Of a stretch of 64,000 nucleotides of DNA, positions 8,954 to 17,490 are shown one piece after another. The DNA is from Rickettsiales bacterium. Lineage in GTDB: Bacteria; Pseudomonadota; Alphaproteobacteria; Rickettsiales; Midichloriaceae. Under the pieces are notes generated by a model, which worked only from the letters and a program-made list of their open reading frames with translations, was not told the DNA's origin and searched no databases. How positions within the stretch are numbered: the first letter of the stretch is position 1; every line of letters begins with the position of its first letter. The stretch covers positions 124,308 through 188,307 of the forward strand of contig JALQUO010000002.1 in NCBI GenBank assembly GCA_023263785.1, written 5' to 3'. The position numbers and the translations under genes were made by a program.

Positions 8954-10492
8954 TTAGAGAGGTAGGTTCCCATGCTTTCTCCAAGGCCTTGTATTCTGTT
9001 GCTTTGTCTCAAGGAGTGCAAGAGCATTACAAATCATATGCCTTGTATCATAAGGCCTTACAACGCCATCTAAGAACCCATGAGATGCTGCATTGAATGG
9101 TGAACCAAACAACTCCTTATATTCATCGATTTTTGCATTTAATTCCTTCTCAGAAAGATCCTTGTTTTTATACAGGATTGCTGCAGCACCCTTTGCTCCC
9201 ATCACAGCTATCTCAGTGTTAGCCCAAGCATAATTCATGTCTGCACTTAGATGTTTTGACCCCATCACGATATAAGCTCCACCATAAGCTTTCCTAGTGA
9301 TTAGTGTTATCTTTGGAACAGTTGCTTCAGCATATGCATAGAGCAGTTTAGCACCATGTCTAATGACCCCTGTATGCTCTTGATCTGTACCAGGAAGGAA
9401 GCCAGGTACATCAACAAATGTTAGGATTGGAATAGAAAATGCATCACAAAACCTTACAAATCTTGCTGCTTTGACTGATGCATTTATGTCCAAACACCCA
9501 GCAAGTTGCATTGGCTGATTAGCAACTATTCCAACTGTACGACCATCAAATCGCGCGAAACACGTAATGATATTCTTTGCAAAATCTGGTTTGATCTCTA
9601 GGTAGTCTCCTTCATCTACAATCTTTTCTATTAAAACATACATGTTGTATGGTTTGTTTGGATCTTCTGGCACAAGATTATTCAAAGACATCTCGATTCT
9701 ATCTATTGGATCCATTGTTGCTCGGTGTGGCACTCCAGTTGTGTTTGAAAGCGGTAGGAAATCAAATAACTTCCTTGCCATCATCAAACAATCAACATCG
9801 TTATCCATTGCTATATCTGCAACTCCACTCTTTGTGGTATGCATCGTAGCACCACCAAGCTCCTCATGAGTTACTTCTTCATAGTTAACTGATTTCACCA
9901 CCTCTGGACCAGTTAAATACATATAAGATGTATTTTTAGACATCAGAACAAAATCCATCAAAGCAGGTGAGTATACTGCACCACCAGCACAAGGGCCAAG
10001 AATGAGAGCCATCTGAGGGATCACACCAGAAGCATCAACATTTCTTTGGAATATATCGCCATATCCACAGAGAGATTTTACACCTTCTTGTATACGAGCA
10101 CCTCCTGAATCATTTATGAAGATAATAGGAGTTCTGACTTTTAGTGCCATGTCTTGAATCTTATTGATCTTACGAGCATGCATCTCACCAAGAGATCCAC
10201 CTAAAACTGTGAAGTCCTGACTGCATATAAAAACTGGTCTGCCATTGATTGTGCCATGTCCAGTGACAACACCATCACCTAAAAATTTCTTTTTGTCCAT
10301 ATCAAAATCATGGCAACGATGCTCTATAAATGCATCAAATTCATCAAATGATTCAGGGTCTAAAAGTACATCAATTCTCTCTCTAGCTGTAAGCTTTCCC
10401 TGATTATGTTGAGTATCAATTCTTGCTTGTCCACCACCAAGTCTTGCATCTTTTTTCTTGGTTTCTAGGTAATCGTTGTTTCTATTAACCAT
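8954..10492 (-). CDS. pccB: Propionyl-CoA carboxylase beta subunit (carboxyltransferase)
   Basis: Moves the carboxyl group from biotin to propionyl-CoA, giving methylmalonyl-CoA, in complex with a biotinylated alpha subunit that is not in this window. 512 residues, the family length. Characteristic blocks are [39 protein letters not shown], the oxyanion-hole segments GGARIQEGV and [13 protein letters not shown], and in the C-terminal half [15 protein letters not shown] and [20 protein letters not shown]. These are typical of PccB; acetyl-CoA specificity cannot be excluded from motifs alone. It stands alone, divergent from rimP with about 95 bases between the starts. Confidence 0.94.
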   Translation of the reverse strand: MVNRNNDYLETKKKDARLGGGQARIDTQHNQGKLTARERIDVLLDPESFDEFDAFIEHRCHDFDMDKKKFLGDGVVTGHGTINGRPVFICSQDFTVLGGSLGEMHARKINKIQDMALKVRTPIIFINDSGGARIQEGVKSLCGYGDIFQRNVDASGVIPQMALILGPCAGGAVYSPALMDFVLMSKNTSYMYLTGPEVVKSVNYEEVTHEELGGATMHTTKSGVADIAMDNDVDCLMMARKLFDFLPLSNTTGVPHRATMDPIDRIEMSLNNLVPEDPNKPYNMYVLIEKIVDEGDYLEIKPDFAKNIITCFARFDGRTVGIVANQPMQLAGCLDINASVKAARFVRFCDAFSIPILTFVDVPGFLPGTDQEHTGVIRHGAKLLYAYAEATVPKITLITRKAYGGAYIVMGSKHLSADMNYAWANTEIAVMGAKGAAAILYKNKDLSEKELNAKIDEYKELFGSPFNAASHGFLDGVVRPYDTRHMICNALALLETKQQNTRPWRKHGNLPL

Positions 10493-10587
10493 TTTGTAAT
10501 GTATATGTGTTGTATTCGTATGATCAATATCATAGTTATTTCTTGGGTGCTAGTGCTGACACTCACAACAAATTACATATAAAACAC

Positions 10588-11373
10588 ATGGAAAAAGAAT
10601 TTAAATTAGCCACTGGTACCGTTTGCAGAACACAATTAGAGCATAAAATCTATGATTTGATTGCAAAAACTTTACATTCAATAGACTACACAATAATTAG
10701 AATCAGAGTATTTAAATCTGGTGATAAACATGTAGTACAAATGATGCTTGAGAAAAATGATGGAACTTCAATCACTATAAGTGACTGTGAGAAAGCTAGC
10801 AGATGTGCATCAAATATACTTGATGCTAATGATCCTATGTCAGAGGAAAGCTATAACCTTGAAGTTAGCTCGACAGGAATAAACAGGCCATTAACAAGAC
10901 CAGAAGATTTTACAACATTTATTGGTAGTAAAATTAGATTAAAAACTCTGACAAAAATAGATGGTCAAGGAGTCTTTACTGGTATCATTGAAAAATCAGA
11001 TGGAAAAAATGTTGTTATCAGTGATTCTTTCTCACAAAGCACAACCGTTATTGAAATCAATAACATAGTAGATGCTAAGCTCGAGATCGAAACACAAGAA
11101 AAATCTTCGGAAGATAATAGAAGATCTAATAGGAATTTTGATGATAAAAGAGTTTCAGGAAGAAACTTTGGTGATAGAAAACCTAGATTCAGTTCAGATG
11201 GTGGTGAAAGAAAGTCATTTGGTGACAGAGGTCCTAGAAGAGATGGGGATGAAAGAAGAAACTTTGGTGATAGAAAACCTAGATTCAGTTCAGATGGTGG
11301 TGAAAGAAAGTCATTTGGTGACAGAGGTCCTAGAAGAGATGGGGAGAGGAGGAATCAAAGATTTAAAAAGTAG
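10588..11373 (+). CDS. rimP: Ribosome maturation factor RimP with an added repetitive basic tail
   Basis: RimP helps assemble the 30S subunit. Residues 1-165 are the conserved two-domain part (VSSTGINRPL and SDCEKASRCASNILD are typical). The start is the ATG reading MEKEFKLA; an in-frame GTG at 10507 would add 27 residues without family counterpart. From about residue 170 to 261 there is an extension rich in R, G, D and F with units such as NFGDRKPRFSSDGGERK, resembling RG-rich RNA-binding tails. Two 32-residue units come from a perfect DNA duplication (see the repeat entry). Ordinary RimP ends near residue 165, so the tail is lineage-specific. nusA and infB do not follow. Confidence 0.92.
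   Translation: MEKEFKLATGTVCRTQLEHKIYDLIAKTLHSIDYTIIRIRVFKSGDKHVVQMMLEKNDGTSITISDCEKASRCASNILDANDPMSEESYNLEVSSTGINRPLTRPEDFTTFIGSKIRLKTLTKIDGQGVFTGIIEKSDGKNVVISDSFSQSTTVIEINNIVDAKLEIETQEKSSEDNRRSNRNFDDKRVSGRNFGDRKPRFSSDGGERKSFGDRGPRRDGDERRNFGDRKPRFSSDGGERKSFGDRGPRRDGERRNQRFKK
11161..11345 (+). repeat. Perfect 89-base tandem direct repeat (period 96) in the rimP tail
   Basis: Copy 1 is 11161-11249 and copy 2 is 11257-11345, identical over 89 bases including every synonymous position, with a 7-base spacer making the period 96 (32 codons). Identity at the DNA level points to a recent duplication or ongoing gene conversion. The frame is preserved, so copy-number change would lengthen or shorten the tail. 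Confidence 0.95.
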
Positions 11374-11462
11374 TTGTTTTTAAAAAACTCATTAATGTTT
11401 TCTTAATATTTCTTTGATATAATCATTTTAGGATTATATGCACAAGATATTCAGGAATATAA

Positions 11463-12023
11463 ATGAGCAAAAAGAAACTTTTAGAAGAAATTAAAGAATT
11501 AAAAAAATTTCTGCCAAGTAATCAAATAACCTTTTTAAAAAAGATCACTGAAAAATGTAAATCTGATGAAGAATTTATTGCAGTTGAGATGATTATCGCA
11601 TCAATTGTGGTTGTTGAAAATGTTTTCAAAGGAAAAGGGCAGGAAATTTTAAAAGGTGCACACGTTGTCTTTGGTGATCCTGAGCTTTTTAATTATTTGA
11701 AGAATAATGCTCAGACCAGAGATAGAATCTCAAGTCATTATAAAAAGACATTAATTGAACAGAAAGGAGTTGACATACCACACCACTCCGAATTCTTAGT
11801 TGGTTTAGCAAAGGACAAAAATGCCAGTGCAGAAAAAAGCTTTTGGATGCAGATGGAAAGTAATAAAGTGGATTTTTCAAATGGTTTAATCAGAGGTGCA
11901 ATACTTCTCGTCATGCATATGTTAGATTTTCTTAGGTACAAATGGACAGGAAAAAATGTTGGTCCTTGTGGACTTTCAGAATTCACTGAAACCAAACCAA
12001 TAAAAATCAATAAAAATCAATAG
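11463..12023 (+). CDS. Unknown soluble protein, 186 residues
   Basis: Family not recognised. It begins with a lysine-rich amphipathic helix (MSKKKLLEEIKELKKF) and has no signal peptide; residues 50-66 and 142-156 are moderately hydrophobic but probably buried helices rather than membrane spans. The C-terminus carries a small direct repeat (KIKINKNQ, from two AAAAATCAAT units). It lies between rimP and pheT, about 90 bases from each, where pheS would usually be; it shows no aminoacyl-tRNA synthetase motif and is not pheS. Confidence 0.7.
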   Translation: MSKKKLLEEIKELKKFLPSNQITFLKKITEKCKSDEEFIAVEMIIASIVVVENVFKGKGQEILKGAHVVFGDPELFNYLKNNAQTRDRISSHYKKTLIEQKGVDIPHHSEFLVGLAKDKNASAEKSFWMQMESNKVDFSNGLIRGAILLVMHMLDFLRYKWTGKNVGPCGLSEFTETKPIKINKNQ

Positions 12024-12112
12024 AAAGAAATTCTTAAAGAACGATCTGAAAAAACATCGCCAACAATTGCTGCATAGTGAGACCTCGTGTATAATCACGG
12101 AAAAAATATACA

Positions 12113-14608
12113 ATGCAGTTCTCTCTTTCATGGTTAAGGCAGCACATCGACCTCACGCTTTCAGTTGAGGATTTATGTAAAAAGCTTGATGAGATAGGTT
12201 TAGAAGTTGAGTCTTTTGAAGACAGCAGTCAGAAATACAAAGATTTCATCGTAGCCGAGGTAATATCTGCTGAACATCATCCGAATGCAGATTCCTTAAG
12301 GATTTGTAAGGTAAATACAGGTTCTGAAGTATTGAATGTTGTTTGTGGTGCAGCTAATGCAAGGACTGGAATTAAAGTAATACTTGCAAAAGTTGGTGCA
12401 ACTGTACCAAATGGATCATTTATAATAAAAAAATCTAAAATCAGAGGTATTGAAAGCGAAGGGATGATGTGCTCGGCAGATGAGCTAGATCTGATGTATG
12501 ATCCAAGATTTAACGGAATTATTGATGGAATAATCGAGTTAGGTGATACTGCAACAGTAGGAATGGATTTCTCTGAGTACTCAGGACTAAATGAAGTAAT
12601 AATAGAAGTTGCCTTAACACCTAACCGTAGAAAAGACTGTGCGAGTGTTTATGGAATTGCAAGAGATCTAGCTGCAGCTGGTGTAGGAACTCTCAAGCAC
12701 CTTAAAGACACTTCAATCAAAACTTCTGGGATGCCAAAAGTAAGAGTCCAAATAGATGCAAAAGATCATTGTAGTCAATTTAATTTTTTCACAGCTGAGG
12801 CAGATAAGATCAGAGATATCCCAGAGTTTCTAACTAAAATCAAAGAGTCAAGCAATAACGATCTGGTTAACATATCCAACTTTGCAATGTTTGATCTTGG
12901 GAATCCAAATCACTTTTATGACCTTGATAAAATTTCTGGAAATACAATATATATCAGGATGTCAGAAGAAGATGAGGAATTTATAGCATTAGGTGGAAAG
13001 AAATATATTCTACCAAAGGACATTTTAGTGGTTGCAGATGCAGAAAAAATCCTTTGCGTTGCTGGTGTGATGGGAGGTGAGTTTTCGAAAGTCGATGAAT
13101 CAACAAGAAATGTTTTAGTTGAAGTTGCTAATTTCAAACCAGAAGCAGTTTCTTTTTCAGGACAAAGGCTGAGCATCAAGAGCGACAGTAGATTCAGATT
13201 TGAAAGTGGAATAGATTCTGGATCAGTTGATGTTTTCTCAAAATATCTTGCTGGATATTTTAGTGAAAGCAGTGAGATACAAAAAGAATATGGTGTACAG
13301 GATGATGTAATTCAAAAGATGGAGATATCAATCGATAGGATCAATCTTTTGCTTGGAATAGAGGTGAATAAAAATGAGGTGAAGGAAATATTGGAAAGAC
13401 TATCTTTTTCTCCAGATGAAATATCTGAAGGGGTATTTGAAGTAACAGTCCCTAGCTGGAAACAAGGAAATATAGAGGCATATCATGATGTCATAGAGGA
13501 TCTACTGCGAATGGGCCTGATGGATAGAATAAACTCATCAGAATCAAACAGGAGACTAATTAGAACTTCTGATATAAAACAGAATACCCTTGAATCAATT
13601 GCAAATAATTCATCAGAGAACATATTTAATCCTAGGATAATTACTCACTCGACTGCATCAAACTTACGAAGTGAACTCCTTGGACGTGGCATGCATGAAG
13701 TTCTAACATGGCCTTTTTATAGCGATGAAGAAAAGTTCTCAATCGAAAAAAACCATCTTGCAAAATATTGCCTTAAGAGCAAATCAGATGAAAACGAGTT
13801 GGTAATGATATCAAATCCCATCAACAGCAACTTCACTTGCATGAGAAGAAGTATCGTACCCAATTTAGTGAACGTCCTCACAAAAAATCCTAACAATAAA
13901 GAAAAGACTCTTTCCATATTTGAAATAGGAAATATATACAGCAATAACATCGAGGGGATGCAAACATTTTGTGTTGCAGGGTTACGAGCAGGAGATCTAC
14001 TCAAGAACACTATCCACAGTAAAAATAGGTCATTTGGGTTCTTTGACGTTAGAGAGGATTTACTATCATTAATGAAAGTTTTTGGGATGAGTAACAAAGT
14101 CACAGATTATGCATTTGATTTTGAAGTTCCTCAGTATTATCATCCATCAAAATCAATCAGGATAAAGCTAGGAAATATAGTAATTGGAATATGTGGGGAG
14201 CTCCATCCGAGTATAGTGAAGGATTTTGAGATAAATCATTCTTCTGTTGCAATTTTTGAATTATTTACTCATAATGTTCCGATGAAGGCTTATAAATTAC
14301 AGCAACACAAACCTTTTATGACTTCAAATTATCAGAAAATCAGGAGAGATCTTGCATTTATTCTTGATAACGAAACTAAAGTTGGTGATGTGATCAAAAC
14401 CATTTTTAACCTCAAGGAAAAACTGATAGAAGATGTTGATGTTTTCGATGTATATAATGGTATTGCAGAAGGTAAAAAATCTGTTGCATTCTCAATAGAT
14501 ATACAGCCGATTGATTCTAATATAACTGATGAGATTATAAACGGAATAATGGACAGAGTAGTTCAAGCTGTAAAAGACAAGAATAACGGAATATTGCGTG
14601 ATAAATAA
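12113..14608 (+). CDS. pheT: Phenylalanyl-tRNA synthetase beta subunit
   Basis: Forms the alpha2-beta2 enzyme charging tRNA-Phe. 831 residues. The start MQFSLSWLRQHIDL matches the family N-terminus; residues 40-150 form the EMAP/OB tRNA-binding domain (VVCGAANARTGIKV, IRGIESEGMMCSADEL); the B3/B4 editing region and the B5 domain follow; residues 740-831 form the ferredoxin-fold anticodon-binding domain (IRRDLAFILDNETKVGDVI). pheS is not adjacent, so the usual pheST operon is split. Its stop is immediately followed by the start of the next gene. Confidence 0.97.
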   Translation: MQFSLSWLRQHIDLTLSVEDLCKKLDEIGLEVESFEDSSQKYKDFIVAEVISAEHHPNADSLRICKVNTGSEVLNVVCGAANARTGIKVILAKVGATVPNGSFIIKKSKIRGIESEGMMCSADELDLMYDPRFNGIIDGIIELGDTATVGMDFSEYSGLNEVIIEVALTPNRRKDCASVYGIARDLAAAGVGTLKHLKDTSIKTSGMPKVRVQIDAKDHCSQFNFFTAEADKIRDIPEFLTKIKESSNNDLVNISNFAMFDLGNPNHFYDLDKISGNTIYIRMSEEDEEFIALGGKKYILPKDILVVADAEKILCVAGVMGGEFSKVDESTRNVLVEVANFKPEAVSFSGQRLSIKSDSRFRFESGIDSGSVDVFSKYLAGYFSESSEIQKEYGVQDDVIQKMEISIDRINLLLGIEVNKNEVKEILERLSFSPDEISEGVFEVTVPSWKQGNIEAYHDVIEDLLRMGLMDRINSSESNRRLIRTSDIKQNTLESIANNSSENIFNPRIITHSTASNLRSELLGRGMHEVLTWPFYSDEEKFSIEKNHLAKYCLKSKSDENELVMISNPINSNFTCMRRSIVPNLVNVLTKNPNNKEKTLSIFEIGNIYSNNIEGMQTFCVAGLRAGDLLKNTIHSKNRSFGFFDVREDLLSLMKVFGMSNKVTDYAFDFEVPQYYHPSKSIRIKLGNIVIGICGELHPSIVKDFEINHSSVAIFELFTHNVPMKAYKLQQHKPFMTSNYQKIRRDLAFILDNETKVGDVIKTIFNLKEKLIEDVDVFDVYNGIAEGKKSVAFSIDIQPIDSNITDEIINGIMDRVVQAVKDKNNGILRDK

Positions 14609-14609
14609 T

Positions 14610-15287
14610 ATGGAAATAGAGAGAAAAAACATGGTACGGAATCAGATCCGCCCCATAGGAGTTGATGATAATAATGTAATAGGTGCAATGCTTGAAATAC
14701 CGAGGCATAAGTTTATATCACAGAAATTCTCATCAGTTGCATACAGCGATGCTGAGCTTCCGATCTTAGAAGATAATAATAGAAAACTCATCGCACGGCC
14801 TGAGATGCTCGCTAAACTCCTTGCTGCAGCAGAGATTGCTAGGGATGATGTTGTATTGGAAATTGGATGTGGTACTGGCTACGCAACAGCAATCATTTCA
14901 AAAATCGCAAGACAAGTAGTTGGAATAGATAGCTGCAAAAAGTCTATAGATAAGGCAAATAAACTTGCAGAGGATCTCAACATGAAGAATATTGTTTTTA
15001 ATTATCAAGATCTCAAGGAAGAATTTGATATATCTGACTTCAGTATCATTATAGTCAATGGAGCTGTTCTCACCAGAGAAGCAGTTGATATATCTAATGT
15101 ATGTGATCCGAAAGATTTCTTCAGTTTTGACTCAAGAGATCTAATAAACAATCTTGTGAGAAATTTCAACAAAAAAATAATTTGCGTTGAGGGATACTAC
15201 AAGTATTCTCCAATGCATGTAGTTGTCTATCAAGAAGGTGTAAGGAATCAATTAGATGAAATATACCTGCCTGAAATTATGTTGTAA
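14610..15287 (+). CDS. Protein-L-isoaspartate O-methyltransferase family protein
   Basis: SAM-dependent methyltransferase of the Pcm family, which repairs isoaspartyl residues; substrate not proven here. 225 residues. SAM motif I VLEIGCGTGYATAII is at about 87-101 and the acidic ribose-binding turn VVGID near 110. The region RKLIARPEMLAKLL replaces the classical ISQPY motif, as in the divergent alphaproteobacterial branch. I chose the ATG at 14610, one base after the pheT stop; an in-frame GTG at 14598 would overlap pheT. Confidence 0.82.
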   Translation: MEIERKNMVRNQIRPIGVDDNNVIGAMLEIPRHKFISQKFSSVAYSDAELPILEDNNRKLIARPEMLAKLLAAAEIARDDVVLEIGCGTGYATAIISKIARQVVGIDSCKKSIDKANKLAEDLNMKNIVFNYQDLKEEFDISDFSIIIVNGAVLTREAVDISNVCDPKDFFSFDSRDLINNLVRNFNKKIICVEGYYKYSPMHVVVYQEGVRNQLDEIYLPEIML

Positions 15288-15294
15288 AAAAGTG

Positions 15295-15321
15295 TTGCTT
15301 TTTTGAAAAACAATATATAAT
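15295..15321 (+). promoter_or_regulatory. Candidate promoter of the frameshifted membrane protein gene
   Basis: A perfect TATAAT at 15316-15321 is preceded by TTGCTT at 15295-15300 with a short 15-base spacer. The predicted start of transcription would be about 25 bases before the ATG at 15354, which has AGGGG just upstream. Only the -10 is strong. Confidence 0.45.
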
Positions 15322-15353
15322 TGAGGGGGTGAAAAACAAAAAAATAGGGGAAG

Positions 15354-16528
15354 ATGCAGAGGAAAAAGGAAGGAGGTAATAATGGAGATGTCGAACTTCA
15401 AAATATAAATAGACTAAAACCAGATGAAGATGGTGATATATTCTATGATATTCCTGAAGATAATACTAATCCATCAGCACTAAAATCATTCGATGGAATA
15501 GAAAGCAGTAATCGAAATACAGAAAAAAACCAGGCTACTTTGAAGGCATAACAAAATGGTTTAGTAAGACTTTCACTGCAGATAATGCTTCATGGGCTGC
15601 AGGAAAAGTAAATGATTTTGCTGAGGACAGTGGTGCCAAGTGGGTAGCTGGAAAAACAACTAAAAGATTAGCTGAATTCATTTTAGGCAGAGGAACAGTA
15701 GAAAATCTTAGAACGCCTGGGAAAAGACTTAAAGGTACCATGCAAGCTATTGGCATGGGAGGGTTGTTTATAGCTTCAGTAGTTTGTTTTTTCGCTCTTG
15801 GGCCTATAGGGCCTCTAGTTGGAGGACTATTGGGCGTTGCACATTTGGGAGCAAAACAAACTAACTCTATAGGAAAGAGAGCTCATGAGAAGGGAGAAGA
15901 TAAATTGAGATCTTTGTTAAAGGGAGATATGGATCCTAAAACTCTAGAGCAACTTAACGCAAAGGAAAAAGATAGAGCAGAGTCTAAAGAAAAGCGAAAT
16001 GAAAGTTTATCATCAGGAGTGAAGTGGGGTATTGGTGCAGCAATACTTGCTGTTCCATTGATTATGTTTGCTCCCATGTTAGTTCCAGCAATTGGAGGCT
16101 TAGCGGCCGCTGCTGTCTGTGCTTTACCAATTGTTGCAGCAGGTGTTAGTGCATATAAATTTAATGATGCATACAAACATCATAATGAAAGTAAGAATCT
16201 GAAGAGCTCCATAAATCAACTTTACAACTCGCAACTAGAAAAGGTTTTACAAGACCCAGCTAAAACACAGAGTATGTGTAATGAAATTGGTACGGAAAAA
16301 CTAGATGCCCTACTTAAAAAGACAGGCAAACGTATTGAAAAAGGTAAAGAAGTTAGTTCTCTCAATCAAAAATTAGTGCAAAGTGTCAGGGAAATGGAAG
16401 TCGAAAAACTTACAGGTTTAAGTGACAGCACTAAAGAAATTATTGGAAAGATTAGAAGTGGAACTCTTTCGCAAAAGGAAATAGATTCGAGCAAGACAAA
16501 AGATCAAGGGAAAGGCAGAACGCCTTAG
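15354..16528 (+). CDS. Unknown membrane protein, split by an A7 tract; paralogue of 16646-17380
   Basis: The frame from the ATG at 15354 ends at 15551 (65 codons). A second frame is open from 15512 to 16528 but has no ATG, GTG or TTG before 15740. Between these points it encodes residues shared with the convergent neighbour (AEFILGRG here, AEFILGKG there), so this block can only be reached by a frame change in 15512-15551. The A7 at 15523-15529 is the obvious place: a -1 shift on A-AAA-AAC gives a 391-residue product. It has two glycine- and alanine-rich hydrophobic regions (from about 132 and about 225), charged linkers and a polar C-terminus. Without the shift, expression would give a 65-residue peptide and perhaps a 262-residue protein from 15740. 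Function unknown. Confidence 0.6.
15523..15530 (+). other. A7-C slippery site (A-AAA-AAC in frame)
   Basis: In the frame from 15354 the codons GAA AAA AAC create the classical -1 slip heptamer at 15524-15530. A -1 slip leads directly into the long downstream frame. A hairpin (CTGCAG/CTGCAG, 15576-15602) exists but lies about 46 bases away, too far for a standard stimulator. Transcript slippage or a one-base genomic change would have the same effect. Confidence 0.5.
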
Positions 16529-16565
16529 CAGTCTCTAACGATTGGTCCTTTTATTTGAGATCTAG

Positions 16566-16579
16566 AACTGCTAGCAGTT
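16566..16579. repeat. 14-base perfect palindrome between the convergent paralogues
   Basis: AACTGCTAGCAGTT reads the same on both strands and sits between the two convergent stops. No T-run follows on either side, so it is at best a weak terminator; it could also be coding if the neighbour's frame is extended. Confidence 0.4.
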
Positions 16580-16645
16580 AACGAAGCAGCATCAGGACTC
16601 TTTTTTAATCCTGCAGCTGCACTACGAATTTCAGACATCTCTAAT

Positions 16646-17380
16646 TCAGAAGGGTTTTTTTACAGGTGCAGCTCCCTTATCAACTTCAGAAACTTGTTCT
16701 GCTGAAGCTCGCATATTAACCCTTGAAGCAACTGATGCTTTTGCTATAGCTTGTTCTTTTTCAGTAACAAAATTCTCAATCTTTTCTAGTTTTTTATCTG
16801 CATCTCTACTAACAAAAAACGATGTTGCAACTGCGCCGAATGCACCTAATCCGAGTATTGTTGGACCAACTAGTCCAATCAGGGCACCTATTATTGGCGC
16901 TGCTGGAGCAAATAATACAAGAGCCAGTAAGACCCCTGCAGCAATACCAAAATATTTTGCTCTGTTCTTTCGTGTTTCTAATTCTTTTTGTCTTGCTTCG
17001 ATTTGTTGTGGTGATTTCTTTGCTAGCTTATTTTTTTCAATTTCATCTCTTTCAGCTTGTGTTTTTGTAAAATTATCTGAGTTTCTTAGCAATGCCATAC
17101 CTGCAATACAGCCGATTGCTGCAATTGCTGGTCCGACTAAGGGGGCTGCAATCACTGCTGCTACTATTGTTAATGCAAGTAAGTCTATTTTTCTTATCCC
17201 ACCCAATATATTTTTTTCTCCACTTTCATCACCTGTAAAATTTTCTGCCAAGCCTTTCCCTAAAATAAATTCTGCAGCATCTCCTTTTGTTTTGAATTTC
17301 TCTTTGATTGCAGTTCCAGCTGCACTTACACCAGCCTTAGCTTTGCTAGCCCATGTTTCATTTTGTTGTGTCGGTCTCAC
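16646..17380 (-). CDS. Unknown membrane protein, convergent paralogue of 15354-16528
   Basis: 244 residues from a GTG at 17380. Order: charged N-terminus with AEFILGKG at 36-43, a hydrophobic region 64-97 rich in Gly/Ala, a charged linker 101-142, a long hydrophobic region 143-190, and a polar tail. Same layout and shared motif as the convergent neighbour. Near the end the reverse strand has an A7 (16655-16661); with A6 the frame would continue for another 40 codons (reading PSELEMSEIRSAAAGL and on) to a stop at 16525-16527, three bases past the neighbour's end. So this gene too has a homopolymer that decides its C-terminus. No family recognised; a secreted or membrane effector is possible but unproven. 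Confidence 0.65.
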   Translation of the reverse strand: MRPTQQNETWASKAKAGVSAAGTAIKEKFKTKGDAAEFILGKGLAENFTGDESGEKNILGGIRKIDLLALTIVAAVIAAPLVGPAIAAIGCIAGMALLRNSDNFTKTQAERDEIEKNKLAKKSPQQIEARQKELETRKNRAKYFGIAAGVLLALVLFAPAAPIIGALIGLVGPTILGLGAFGAVATSFFVSRDADKKLEKIENFVTEKEQAIAKASVASRVNMRASAEQVSEVDKGAAPVKKPF

Positions 17381-17490
17381 TTTCTTATTCTACATTACAT
17401 TTATTCTATCCTTAATATATTTAATTCTACTTTAAAGAGAAGATTGATGCAATATAAAATTTTGTGAAAATTCTAAAAATGTTTTATTCT

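Noticed and set aside
10493-10587. GTG start of rimP at 10507
   Set aside because: Adds 27 residues with no RimP counterpart and lies in the divergent promoter region with pccB.
11072-11383. Alternative-frame repeat protein overlapping the rimP tail
   Set aside because: It is the second frame of the 89-base duplication; the RimP frame is anchored by a conserved domain upstream.
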